A program made the translations under genes and the position numbers. A DNA stretch of 5,450 nucleotides from Spirochaetia bacterium (GTDB lineage Bacteria; Spirochaetota; Spirochaetia; DTKZ01): contig JAISXE010000280.1 of assembly GCA_031270615.1 (NCBI GenBank), positions 1-5,450 on the forward strand, in the 5' to 3' direction. The notes beneath the pieces are model-generated. The model ran no database searches and was not told where the DNA came from. It saw only the letters and a list, made by a program, of their open reading frames with translations. How positions within the stretch are numbered: the stretch's first letter is position 1; each line of letters starts with the position of its first letter. Below, one piece after another: positions 1 through 5,200 of the stretch.

Positions 1-8
1 AGAAGAGA

Positions 9-88
9 ACCACAGGCCACACGGAAAAACACGGATTTTTAGTTGGAATTGTGTGTTCTTCTTTGTGGCCGTCCGTGCGTCTATGGTT
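9..88. repeat. CACGGA-type intergenic inverted repeat, copy A
   Basis: A 17-base motif ACCACAGGCCACACGGA at 9-25 is matched in inverted orientation by an imperfect 16-base copy at 72-87 (reverse complement ACCATAGACGCACGGA). A second short CACGGA lies at 29-34. The same motif recurs at 3796-3812, 3875-3891 (inverted) and 5365-5381, so it is a dispersed element found in every large intergenic region of the window. Here it lies just downstream of the last HmuY-like gene. There is no clean T-run after the arms, so a terminator role is possible but not shown. The element looks like a non-coding palindromic repeat; its mobility is unknown. Confidence 0.6.
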
Positions 89-106
89 ATGCAAACATAC
101 CATGAG

Positions 107-838
107 TTATAAGCCTCCATACGAAACCGCATAGATACGCCTGTTTCCCGCTGTCGAGGTTATGGATTCCATAGCCGTGATCTGGATTTTTGAATGGCTA
201 GTGCCATTGGCGTGCTGGATAATATACACGCGCTGTGTCAGGGTATATATAGGCGGCATGGTCGCAGTATTCGCGATATAAAACTGCTTTTCGTCGTATT
301 GGTACTCCATATAGGCACTTTCCGGGGTGTCTCCGGTGGCTCCGCTATCCCCGCTAGTCCCGGTACCATCAATATTCCCGTACCCAATAAAGGTCATGAA
401 ATTCAGCGAATCAAATACGGGGTCTCCCATTTCCACGGCGGGGCTTGTATACTTTGCCTTGTCCGTCGCGTACTCCGCCGTGAAATCGGTGGAAGCAATG
501 TCCGTGGCTGTCACGTTACTAAAAACGAACTTCTCCGTGGCCCAGACCCCGCCGTTGCCGCTGGAGCCGTGTTTTGCGGCCGTGTCGTCGCTGTTGGTGT
601 AAATCCGGCGGTCGTAGGAAAAGGCGATGTCCCAGTCCGTTGTCGCCGGATTGGAAACTTCCAGCCCGGTGGAAAGCGAATAGTAGCGGGTTTTCCCCTC
701 GCGAACAACGAAGGGGCCATTCAGCGTGCCGTCATCGTCATCGTCCCCGCTGCCGCCGCCGCCGCTGTCTTCGGAACAGCCCGAAAACAGGGCAAGCCCC
801 GCCACAAGGAAAAAAAGGCAGATATTTTTCTTTTTCAT
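107..838 (-). CDS. HmuY-like heme-binding lipoprotein (second paralog)
   Basis: A 243-residue lipoprotein. The start at 838 is chosen because AGGAGG lies 7 bases upstream and the protein then begins with a lipoprotein signal: KKK, a hydrophobic stretch, and LFSGC with the lipidated Cys at residue 21. Phe at -3 is a relaxed, spirochaete-like lipobox. A flexible acidic linker GGGGSGDDDDDG follows (26-37). The HmuY-type beta domain runs from about 43 to 243: RYYSLSTG (51-58), TDWDIAF (67-73), YTNS (80-83), the Gly-rich GSSGNGG (91-97), YDEKQFY (181-187), MPPIYTL (194-200) and YIIQHANG (205-212) leading into SKIQI. Known HmuY proteins are surface hemophores that take heme from host carriers and hand it to a TonB receptor. 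Possible ligands visible here are H90, M194 and H209. It is paralogous to the upstream lipoprotein and is probably cotranscribed with it. The fold family is fairly sure; heme as the ligand is inferred. Confidence 0.83.
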   Translation of the reverse strand: MKKKNICLFFLVAGLALFSGCSEDSGGGGSGDDDDDGTLNGPFVVREGKTRYYSLSTGLEVSNPATTDWDIAFSYDRRIYTNSDDTAAKHGSSGNGGVWATEKFVFSNVTATDIASTDFTAEYATDKAKYTSPAVEMGDPVFDSLNFMTFIGYGNIDGTGTSGDSGATGDTPESAYMEYQYDEKQFYIANTATMPPIYTLTQRVYIIQHANGTSHSKIQITAMESITSTAGNRRIYAVSYGGL

Positions 839-845
839 GTAAAAT

Positions 846-851
846 CCTCCT
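846..851 (-). promoter_or_regulatory. Shine-Dalgarno site that fixes the lipoprotein start
   Basis: AGGAGG on the minus strand, 7 bases before the ATG at 838-836. It excludes the longer reading with an upstream in-frame Met near 931, which would place a non-signal sequence before the lipoprotein signal peptide. Confidence 0.85.
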
Positions 852-861
852 GTCATCAAAA

Positions 862-890
862 GCCAAGCCCCCCAAACCGAAGGGGCTGGC
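862..890 (-). terminator. Terminator-like hairpin between the two HmuY-like genes
   Basis: On the minus strand GCCAGCCCC (890-882) pairs with GGGGCTTGGC (871-862), with one bulged base. TTTT (861-858) follows directly, then GATGAC. The U-run is short, so this would be a weak or partial intrinsic terminator. It lies between two cotranscribed genes and could reduce readthrough into the distal one. Confidence 0.45.
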
Positions 891-901
891 CAAAGGCATC
901 C

Positions 902-927
902 AACCGGCGGGCAAACGCCAGCCGGTT
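902..927 (-). other. Hairpin immediately after the first HmuY-like gene
   Basis: AACCGGC at one end pairs perfectly with GCCGGTT at the other (7 bp). A mismatch and three more pairs close a GTTT loop. It starts one base after the stop codon (928-930) and has no T-run. This fits an mRNA 3'-end stabiliser or processing signal within the operon better than a terminator. Confidence 0.5.
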
Positions 928-1668
928 TCAAGAATTTTGATACTTGATCGTGTAGTTGTCCGCGCTGGGGCTTGTCGTACTGGAATATTCGATTATCTGG
1001 ATCTTCGAGTATCCGGCGCCGTCGCCATGCTTAATGATGTAAACTTCATTAGTCAAGGAATATTTAGGCGGCATATTACCCGAAGTATAAAACTGTTTTT
1101 TGTCATAATCATAGGCTTTCGTGGTATCATCAAATGGGGGGGCAATGTTGCGAGCAGCATAAGAAGTTGCTTGGGATGCACCGTCTCCGACAGGATACCC
1201 AAGATACGTCATAACATTAAGTCGCCGCTCTACACCATCATTTTGATCAGTGCTTGCGCTTACCCATTTTTTGACATCCGTTTTAAACTCGCCATACTCA
1301 CCGCCCGTGCGCCAATCGCCGGTGATCGCGGTTACGGAATCAAAGTTTGTTGAACCGCCAAAAGTCACTCCGCCCGCGCCGCTGGAACCGGCTGCCGCCG
1401 CCGAAGCGCCGCTGTTGGTATAGATTGTTCGCGCGACGGCACCCATGCCGCTACCTCTCTCAAAGGCTATGTCCCAAGCGGTTGAGGTCGGATCGCTTAC
1501 CTCCTTCCCGGTTTTCAGCGAATAGTATTTTGTCTGTCCCGCTTCAACCCTAACGGAAAGCGTTTCCCACTGAACTATGCCATTGTCGCCGCTTTCCGAG
1601 CAGCCGGCAAAAACGAGGGCGGCGGACATGACAAGCAGAAACCTTCGAAAAAAACTACTGTGTATCAT
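928..1668 (-). CDS. HmuY-like heme-binding lipoprotein (first paralog)
   Basis: A 246-residue lipoprotein. The start at 1668 is chosen because AAGGAG lies 6 bases upstream; a longer in-frame start at 1701 would overlap the receptor gene and lacks this support. The signal is HSSFFRR followed by a hydrophobic core and VFAGC (Cys 23). The HmuY-type domain spans about 37-246: KYYSLKTG (47-54), TAWDIAF (63-69), IYTNS (82-86), GSSGAGG (94-100), YDKKQFY (188-194), MPPKYSL (199-205) and YIIKHGDG (210-217) followed by GYSKIQI. These blocks align in order with the downstream paralog, though the two differ widely elsewhere, so this is an old duplication or separate acquisition. The role is probably a surface ligand-binding partner of the adjacent TonB receptor. 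The histidine near residue 90 of the other paralog is replaced by Ala, while M199 and H214 are shared. Heme as the ligand is inferred from the family. Confidence 0.85.
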   Translation of the reverse strand: MIHSSFFRRFLLVMSAALVFAGCSESGDNGIVQWETLSVRVEAGQTKYYSLKTGKEVSDPTSTAWDIAFERGSGMGAVARTIYTNSGASAAAAGSSGAGGVTFGGSTNFDSVTAITGDWRTGGEYGEFKTDVKKWVSASTDQNDGVERRLNVMTYLGYPVGDGASQATSYAARNIAPPFDDTTKAYDYDKKQFYTSGNMPPKYSLTNEVYIIKHGDGAGYSKIQIIEYSSTTSPSADNYTIKYQNS

Positions 1669-1674
1669 AAAACA

Positions 1675-1680
1675 CTCCTT
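1675..1680 (-). promoter_or_regulatory. Ribosome binding site overlapping the receptor stop codon
   Basis: Minus-strand TAAGGAG combines the receptor stop TAA (1681-1679) with the AAGGAG site for the lipoprotein ATG at 1668. Such an overlap normally means cotranscription and translational coupling, and it decides the lipoprotein start. Confidence 0.85.
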
Positions 1681-3622
1681 ATAATGAATATTGGATTCCA
1701 AGCGAAAATGTCTGGGCCGTTATTGGCCCAAGGGGGTCGGTTTCCCCCGTTATGTTGTCAACGGAAAGCCTTATTTTTATGTGCCCCCCGATGGCGGCGG
1801 AAAAATAAAAATCCAGGATCAGGCGCGCGTTGTCGTAGTCCGGGTCCGAAGGGTCCAGCGGCGAGAACCACCTTCCCTGGAGGTAGGTGTGGATCCCCGC
1901 GCCCTTGAAATCCGCGCCGGCCTTCGTTTTGGCCGTGTGGGCGGGCTGGATGTGGAGTTTTTCCTCTTCGCTCCTGTCGTAGGCGTAGAGGTAGCTGTAG
2001 CCCGCGGAAACAAAGCCGTGTTCAAACAGGGTTATTTTGGCCTCGCCGTCCACGCCCGTGCGGAAGGACCGGAAAACGTTCTCGTTTTTGTAAATAACCG
2101 CGTTTTTGGAGGTTTTGGCGCCTGTGTCCGCATACGCGATTTCGTTGGAAAGCTCGGTGTAGTACACGTTGAGCTGGGCGAATCGCTTTTCCGCCGAATA
2201 CTCCAAGGCCGCGTTAAAGCCCAGGGCGTATTCGGGCTTTAAGTCCTCGTTCCCCAGCACCGTGGGGTGGCCGGACACGACGGTTTCGTCCATGGTCACA
2301 TACAGGTCGTTAAAACTGGGGGCGCGGTAGCCCAGGCCGGCCCCGCCCAGAACGCGGAATTCCTTTGACAGGTGGTACATGGCCGAAAGCTTGGGCGCGG
2401 CGGCAAGGCCGAACATGGAATTCCGCTCCAGCCTGAGGCCGCCGATAAGGGAATACACGCCTTCGGCGAAATTCTCGGCCTGGACAAACACGGCCTGTTT
2501 GTTGAGGCTGGCGAGGGTGCCGTCATTGCGCAGGTTGTATTTGTCCATGCGGTTGTAGGCCCCTTCCAGGCCCAGGGTAAAGATGAAATCCTCCACCCCG
2601 TCGTAGACCCCCAGGGCCTCGGCCGCGACGAGGTTTTCTTCCTCGTGGTTGTCGCCCCTGAACCAGGTATCAATAAGAGCGGAATAGGTATCCTTGTCCC
2701 GCTGGTAGTAATCGTCGTAGAGCCTGAGGGTGAGATTGCCGTTTTCCAGGGGGGTAAAATCCGTTTCGGCATAGCCATTGGCCCGCAGGTAGTCCCGCCG
2801 CTCCAGGCTGCCTGCGGTGTTGGTTTTGTCGTCGCTCCTCAGCAGCATGAAGGCGCCGCCCAAGCGCACTTCGGAGGCGTCCCCGGGATTAAAAGCCGAG
2901 TCAAAGCCCGCTTTGCCCCTTTTGTACTCCGGCAGGATCGAGGTGGCTTCTTTTTCCGCGTAATAGAAATCCCCCCGCGAGCCTTCCAGGGTAAGGTTGT
3001 TGCGCAGGGCTGCCAGGGGGAATCCGGCCTTGACCATGGCGGTTTGCTCCCGCAGGGGGTTAAAATCCAAAAACGGATCCGCCTTGTAGGGGGTGTCCGG
3101 GTCGTCGTAGGCAAGCAGGAAGCGGTTTGTCAGCGACACGGACAGGGAAACATCCCCGTCCGGCTTTTTCGTGATAATATTGATAACGCCCCCGATTCCG
3201 TCTGAGCCGTAGAGGGCCGACTGCGGCCCTCGTACGATCTCAATTCTTTCCACATTCCCGAGGGGCAATGTTTCCCCGTTAAGCCTTTGGGCAATCCTGC
3301 CGGTAACGCGCCGGCCGTCTATCAGGTACAAGACCCGGCCTTCGCCCATGCCCTGAAGCTGGATATAGTCGCCCATGGGGCCGGAGGTATACATGAGGCC
3401 GTAGTCGTCCAGGATGTCCGTCAGCGTGTCGGCGTTGGAATTTTCGATTTCCTCCGCCGTTATGACTTCCGTAACCACGGGCGTGTCCGCGAGGCGCTTT
3501 TCCGTCCTGGTGCCGGTTACGGTGATGGCTTCCAATTCCAGGGCGGAATCCCCCTCCTGGGCCCACAGGGGAAAAAGGAGGAGGAATTCAACGATAAAAA
3601 ACACTGCGGCAAACGGCTTCAT
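1679..3622 (-). CDS. TonB-dependent outer-membrane receptor, probable heme/metal-chelate type
   Basis: A 647-residue protein of normal length for heme, siderophore or cobalamin receptors. A signal peptide (1-21, ending LWA) is followed by a TonB-box-like stretch EAITVTGTR (31-39). The plug domain spans about 45-152, with VLYLIDGRRV (97-106) and the hallmark IEIVRGPQSALYGSDGIGG (127-145). The remainder is the 22-strand barrel, ending FSLGIQYSL. In the barrel YRAP (432-435), H452 and NEDLKPE (458-464) match the FRAP...His...NPNL layout of heme receptors. However, there is no His in the plug: the first His in the protein is H326. The start at 3622 is preceded by GAGG four bases upstream. It is the first gene of an operon with two HmuY-like lipoproteins, comparable to Porphyromonas hmuYR but in the order R-Y-Y. 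Family certain; heme as substrate is inferred, and other chelates remain possible. Confidence 0.96.
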   Translation of the reverse strand: MKPFAAVFFIVEFLLLFPLWAQEGDSALELEAITVTGTRTEKRLADTPVVTEVITAEEIENSNADTLTDILDDYGLMYTSGPMGDYIQLQGMGEGRVLYLIDGRRVTGRIAQRLNGETLPLGNVERIEIVRGPQSALYGSDGIGGVINIITKKPDGDVSLSVSLTNRFLLAYDDPDTPYKADPFLDFNPLREQTAMVKAGFPLAALRNNLTLEGSRGDFYYAEKEATSILPEYKRGKAGFDSAFNPGDASEVRLGGAFMLLRSDDKTNTAGSLERRDYLRANGYAETDFTPLENGNLTLRLYDDYYQRDKDTYSALIDTWFRGDNHEEENLVAAEALGVYDGVEDFIFTLGLEGAYNRMDKYNLRNDGTLASLNKQAVFVQAENFAEGVYSLIGGLRLERNSMFGLAAAPKLSAMYHLSKEFRVLGGAGLGYRAPSFNDLYVTMDETVVSGHPTVLGNEDLKPEYALGFNAALEYSAEKRFAQLNVYYTELSNEIAYADTGAKTSKNAVIYKNENVFRSFRTGVDGEAKITLFEHGFVSAGYSYLYAYDRSEEEKLHIQPAHTAKTKAGADFKGAGIHTYLQGRWFSPLDPSDPDYDNARLILDFYFSAAIGGHIKIRLSVDNITGETDPLGPITAQTFSLGIQYSL

Positions 3623-3634
3623 AAATCCTCATGA

Positions 3635-3658
3635 AATTAGTAAAAACTAATTAGTTTT
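3635..3658. promoter_or_regulatory. Operator-like palindromes in the receptor leader
   Basis: AAAACTAATTAGTTTT (3643-3658) is a perfect 16-bp palindrome. Its left half also pairs with AATTAGT at 3635-3641 across four A bases, giving overlapping dyads of the form TTAG...CTAA. It lies at or just after the predicted transcription start of the receptor operon. TTAG/CTAA half-sites recall operators of DtxR-type metal repressors, and AT-rich overlapping dyads also suit Fur; which regulator binds is inference. Confidence 0.6.
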
Positions 3659-3666
3659 GTTCTTAC

Positions 3667-3695
3667 TGTTTAATGCCAAAAACAAATTTTGTCAA
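3667..3695 (-). promoter_or_regulatory. Promoter of the receptor-lipoprotein operon
   Basis: On the minus strand a perfect -35 TTGACA (3695-3690) is followed by a 17-bp spacer and a weak -10 TAAACA (3672-3667). The start would be near 3660, leaving a leader of about 38 bases with the palindromes above. A weak -10 behind a perfect -35 and an upstream A-rich tract is typical of a regulated promoter. Confidence 0.65.
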
Positions 3696-3696
3696 T

Positions 3697-3703
3697 ACTA
3701 ATT
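3697..3703. promoter_or_regulatory. Third ACTAATT operator half-site, abutting the -35 box
   Basis: ACTAATT on the plus strand (AATTAGT on the minus) ends one base before the -35 TTGACA of the operon promoter. It matches the repeated unit at 3635-3641 and 3646-3652, so copies flank the promoter on both sides. Confidence 0.5.
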
Positions 3704-3725
3704 TTCGATTTTTTTGATTTTTTTT
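3702..3725 (-). promoter_or_regulatory. Phased A-tracts upstream of the -35 box (UP-element-like)
   Basis: Reading toward the promoter, runs of A8 (3725-3718), A7 (3715-3709) and A4 (3705-3702) are spaced about one helical turn apart, directly upstream of the -35. This arrangement bends DNA and can contact the RNA polymerase alpha C-terminal domains. The first two form a tandem GATTTTTTT repeat on the plus strand. Confidence 0.5.
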
Positions 3726-3791
3726 AGAATGGCAATAGGTGAACTGGGGTTTTATTAAATAGGAAGAGGGTGCCGGCTTTGCGGGCGTGAA
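3726..3791. other. Start of a 460-base gene-free stretch, no feature seen
   Basis: This is the first part of the gene-free interval 3726-4186, whose remaining parts are listed separately. A weak plus-strand promoter-like pair, TGGCAA (3730-3735), 17-bp spacer, TATTAA (3753-3758), is the only possible signal. It matches consensus poorly and is not claimed as a promoter. Confidence 0.3.
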
Positions 3792-3895
3792 GAGGACCAC
3801 TGACCGCGCGGACGGTACGGACAGGGGGAAAAAGAGGTGAAGACAGAAAAAATCCTCTTTTTTTGTCTGTGGTTTCCGCGTGGTCGGTGGTTCTC
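3792..3895 (+). repeat. Long inverted repeat with CACGGA-type arms, copy B
   Basis: The 21-base arms at 3792-3812 and 3875-3895 are complementary at 18 positions. The other three positions (3795/3892, 3801/3886, 3806/3881) are G-T pairs on the plus strand, so plus-strand RNA could pair along the whole arm. The 62-base interior contains a smaller A-rich/T-rich hairpin (about 3843-3870). Both arms contain the dispersed ACCAC-GAC-CGGA motif also seen at 9-25, 72-87 and 5365-5381. Confidence 0.7.
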
Positions 3896-3931
3896 TTATT
3901 CTGTGCGGTTGGTGGTTTTCTTTGTGCGGTT
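3882..3931 (+). repeat. Degenerate short direct repeats
   Basis: GGTCGGTGGTTCTCTT (3882-3897) recurs 25 bases later as GGTTGGTGGTTTTCTT (3907-3922), with 14 of 16 bases equal. CTGTGCGGTT (3901-3910) recurs as TTGTGCGGTT (3922-3931). The repeats extend the right arm of the neighbouring inverted repeat and look like decayed local duplications. Confidence 0.55.
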
Positions 3932-3970
3932 ATTCAGGCGTGCGGGCAGCGGTTTTGTTTTTCTTTGGCA

Positions 3971-4103
3971 GCCCGTGGGCCGCGCAAGGGATTGGAGGGG
4001 GCGCGGAGCGCGCCCGCAGGGCTGGTCACGATTTTGCGAAGCAAAATCGTTGCTCGCCCATGCATCCCGGGCCGGAGCGATAGCGCAGCCCCGGAAAGCC
4101 CGG
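3971..4103 (+). repeat. GC-rich cluster of small hairpins
   Basis: Successive hairpins are GGGCGCG-GAG-CGCGCCC (3999-4015), a perfect 10-bp stem with a GAA triloop (ACGATTTTGC at 4028-4037, GCAAAATCGT at 4041-4050), and CCGGGC (4067-4072) pairing with GCCCGG (4098-4103). They run directly into the 22-bp hairpin at 4104-4151. Several frames are open here, but none has a convincing start or family, and the symmetry explains the sequence better than coding does. It could be a palindromic intergenic repeat or a structured RNA. Confidence 0.55.
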
Positions 4104-4151
4104 TTTGGGGCGGGATAGCGGGCGCTTGCGCGTCCGCTATCCTGCCCCAAA
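4104..4151 (+). repeat. 22-bp hairpin with a four-base loop
   Basis: Arms 4104-4125 and 4130-4151 pair over all 22 positions on the plus strand, two of them as G-T wobbles (4112/4143 and 4122/4133), with loop TTGC. It lies 35 bases past the DUF362 stop codon. On the minus strand the two wobbles become C-A mismatches and no T-run follows, so it is not a textbook terminator for that gene. It may still block transcription or protect an mRNA end. Confidence 0.75.
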
Positions 4152-4186
4152 TGCGCCAAAATTCAGATGATAAAAACGGGTAAGCC

Positions 4187-5152
4187 CTAAAACCTGACCA
4201 GCTCGTATTTTTGGCTGCCCAGTCCGAGTTTTTCCGCGTAGAGAATCTGGTAGATGCCGTTCCTGCTTTCAATGCGCTCCACAAGGTGCGCCCGCTCGCC
4301 TACGGGGGCCGCGTAGATTTGGTCCAGGCTGGCTTTTTCCAGGGCGACGGGATCCGTGGAGGCGAGTATTCCGATGTCTTTCATTTCGGGTTTCGCGGCG
4401 TGGCCGTCGCAGTCGCAGTCAACCGAGAGGTTGTTGAGGATGTTGATGAAGAGCACTTTGCCGCCTCGCGAGTCAATCAGGCCTTTGTTGTATTCCACGA
4501 TTTTTTCAAAGAAGGCGCTGCCGCGGCTGGACCATGTGCCGGTGCCCGGCCCGTCCGAGTGGATGGCGCGTTTCCCTGCGGGCGAGGCAATGCCTACGGC
4601 CATGTTTTTGAAGGTTCCGCCGAAGCCGGCCATGGCGTGGCCTTTGAAATGGGCGACGGAGATGATCCAGTCGTAATTGAGGATGCGCGATCCGACTATG
4701 ATTTCCTTCAGCCTGGTGCCGCCCCGCAGGGGGATGCGGGACTCGCCGTCTGCGTCCAGGATATCCACGGGCGCGTAGGCAAAGCCGTGGTCTTTGGCGA
4801 CGGCAAGGTGCCCGGCGGTGGTGCCCCGCTTGCCGCCGTAGAGGGTGTTGCTGTCCACGAAACTGCCTTTCACGCTTGTTACGAGGTCGCGCAAAAGTTC
4901 GGGCCGCAGATAGTTGGTGTTGCCGTCCTCGCCCATGTGCAGTTTTATTGCGACTTTTCCGGAGACGGGGACGTTCAGTTTTTGAAAGGCTGCCAGAAGC
5001 CCCTGGGCGCTGATGTTTTTTGTGAAATAGACTTTGGATCCTCCGGGGGTTTCGGTGTTCGGGGGCGGGTCGGCCCAAAGCCCGGGGCCGGTAAGGGCAA
5101 AAAGGCTTGCGAGCAGAAATTTTTGAAAGGATTTGCGGGATAAAAGGTCCAT
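4187..5152 (-). CDS. Exported DUF362 protein lacking the ferredoxin domain
   Basis: A 321-residue protein of the DUF362 family (COG2768, 'uncharacterized Fe-S center protein'). The start at 5152 is chosen because AGGAGG lies 7 bases upstream; an in-frame ATG 16 codons earlier lacks this. A signal peptide (1-27, ending LWA) predicts export to the periplasm. Family blocks in order are KLHMGEDGNTNYLRPE (70-85), DSNTLYGGKRGTTAGH (100-115), HFKGHAMAGFGGTFKN (168-183), SPAGKRAIHSD (190-200), DCDCDGH (245-251), DIGILASTDPVALEKASLD (259-277) and HLVERIESRNG (289-299). From family knowledge, many members carry two CxxCxxC 4Fe-4S motifs after the AGK-HSD block. Here GPGTGTWSSRG (201-211) takes their place and the only cysteines are C246 and C248. 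No biochemical function is established for the family. The conserved His, Asp and Cys residues suggest a metal site. It has its own leader and is probably transcribed separately from the receptor operon. Confidence 0.92.
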   Translation of the reverse strand: MDLLSRKSFQKFLLASLFALTGPGLWADPPPNTETPGGSKVYFTKNISAQGLLAAFQKLNVPVSGKVAIKLHMGEDGNTNYLRPELLRDLVTSVKGSFVDSNTLYGGKRGTTAGHLAVAKDHGFAYAPVDILDADGESRIPLRGGTRLKEIIVGSRILNYDWIISVAHFKGHAMAGFGGTFKNMAVGIASPAGKRAIHSDGPGTGTWSSRGSAFFEKIVEYNKGLIDSRGGKVLFINILNNLSVDCDCDGHAAKPEMKDIGILASTDPVALEKASLDQIYAAPVGERAHLVERIESRNGIYQILYAEKLGLGSQKYELVRF

Positions 5153-5159
5153 GCGTTTT

Positions 5160-5165
5160 CCTCCT
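5160..5165 (-). promoter_or_regulatory. Shine-Dalgarno site that fixes the DUF362 start
   Basis: Minus-strand AGGAGG, 7 bases before the ATG at 5152-5150. It supports the shorter protein beginning MDLLSRKSF over the start at 5200, which would put 16 polar residues before the signal peptide. Confidence 0.85.
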
Positions 5166-5170
5166 GATAT

Positions 5171-5200
5171 ATTATTTATATATTTGCGGTTATTTTTCAA
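5171..5200 (-). promoter_or_regulatory. Possible DUF362 promoter
   Basis: TTGAAA (5200-5195) and AATAAT (5176-5171) each match consensus at five of six positions, with an 18-bp spacer. The implied start would fall inside the Shine-Dalgarno site, which is too close, so the true -10 may be TATAAA at 5180-5175 or lie elsewhere in this AT-rich stretch. Confidence 0.35.

Noticed and set aside
194..940. Plus-strand 248-codon open frame opposite the distal HmuY-like gene
   Set aside because: Its translation is low-complexity and lacks domains, while the minus frame has a ribosome binding site, lipoprotein signal and HmuY motifs. It is an antisense shadow.
3588..3632. Upstream ATG on the minus strand opening a 14-codon frame overlapping the receptor start
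   Set aside because: It has no Shine-Dalgarno site in front of it; its own second codon lies in the GAGG used by the receptor. It is probably chance.
3792..3931. CRISPR array
   Set aside because: The repeats are few, degenerate, partly inverted and lack uniform spacers; no cas gene is present.
3792..4151. Insertion sequence
   Set aside because: No transposase was found, no target-site duplication could be recognised, and the region is too short for a complete autonomous element.
3837..4183. Overlapping plus-strand open frames of 67-106 codons
   Set aside because: They sit on the inverted-repeat and hairpin cluster, overlap one another in different frames, have no convincing ribosome binding site and show no recognisable family. 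Low stop-codon density from GC-rich palindromes explains them.
3896..4284. Minus-strand open frames of 87 and 116 codons
   Set aside because: One runs into the 3' end of the DUF362 gene in another frame and both consist mainly of repeat sequence; no start signal or domain was seen.
4211..5143. Plus-strand 310-codon open frame opposite the DUF362 gene
   Set aside because: The minus strand carries the full DUF362 motif series. The plus frame is rich in Gly, Val and Ala, as expected of an antisense frame in GC-rich coding DNA.
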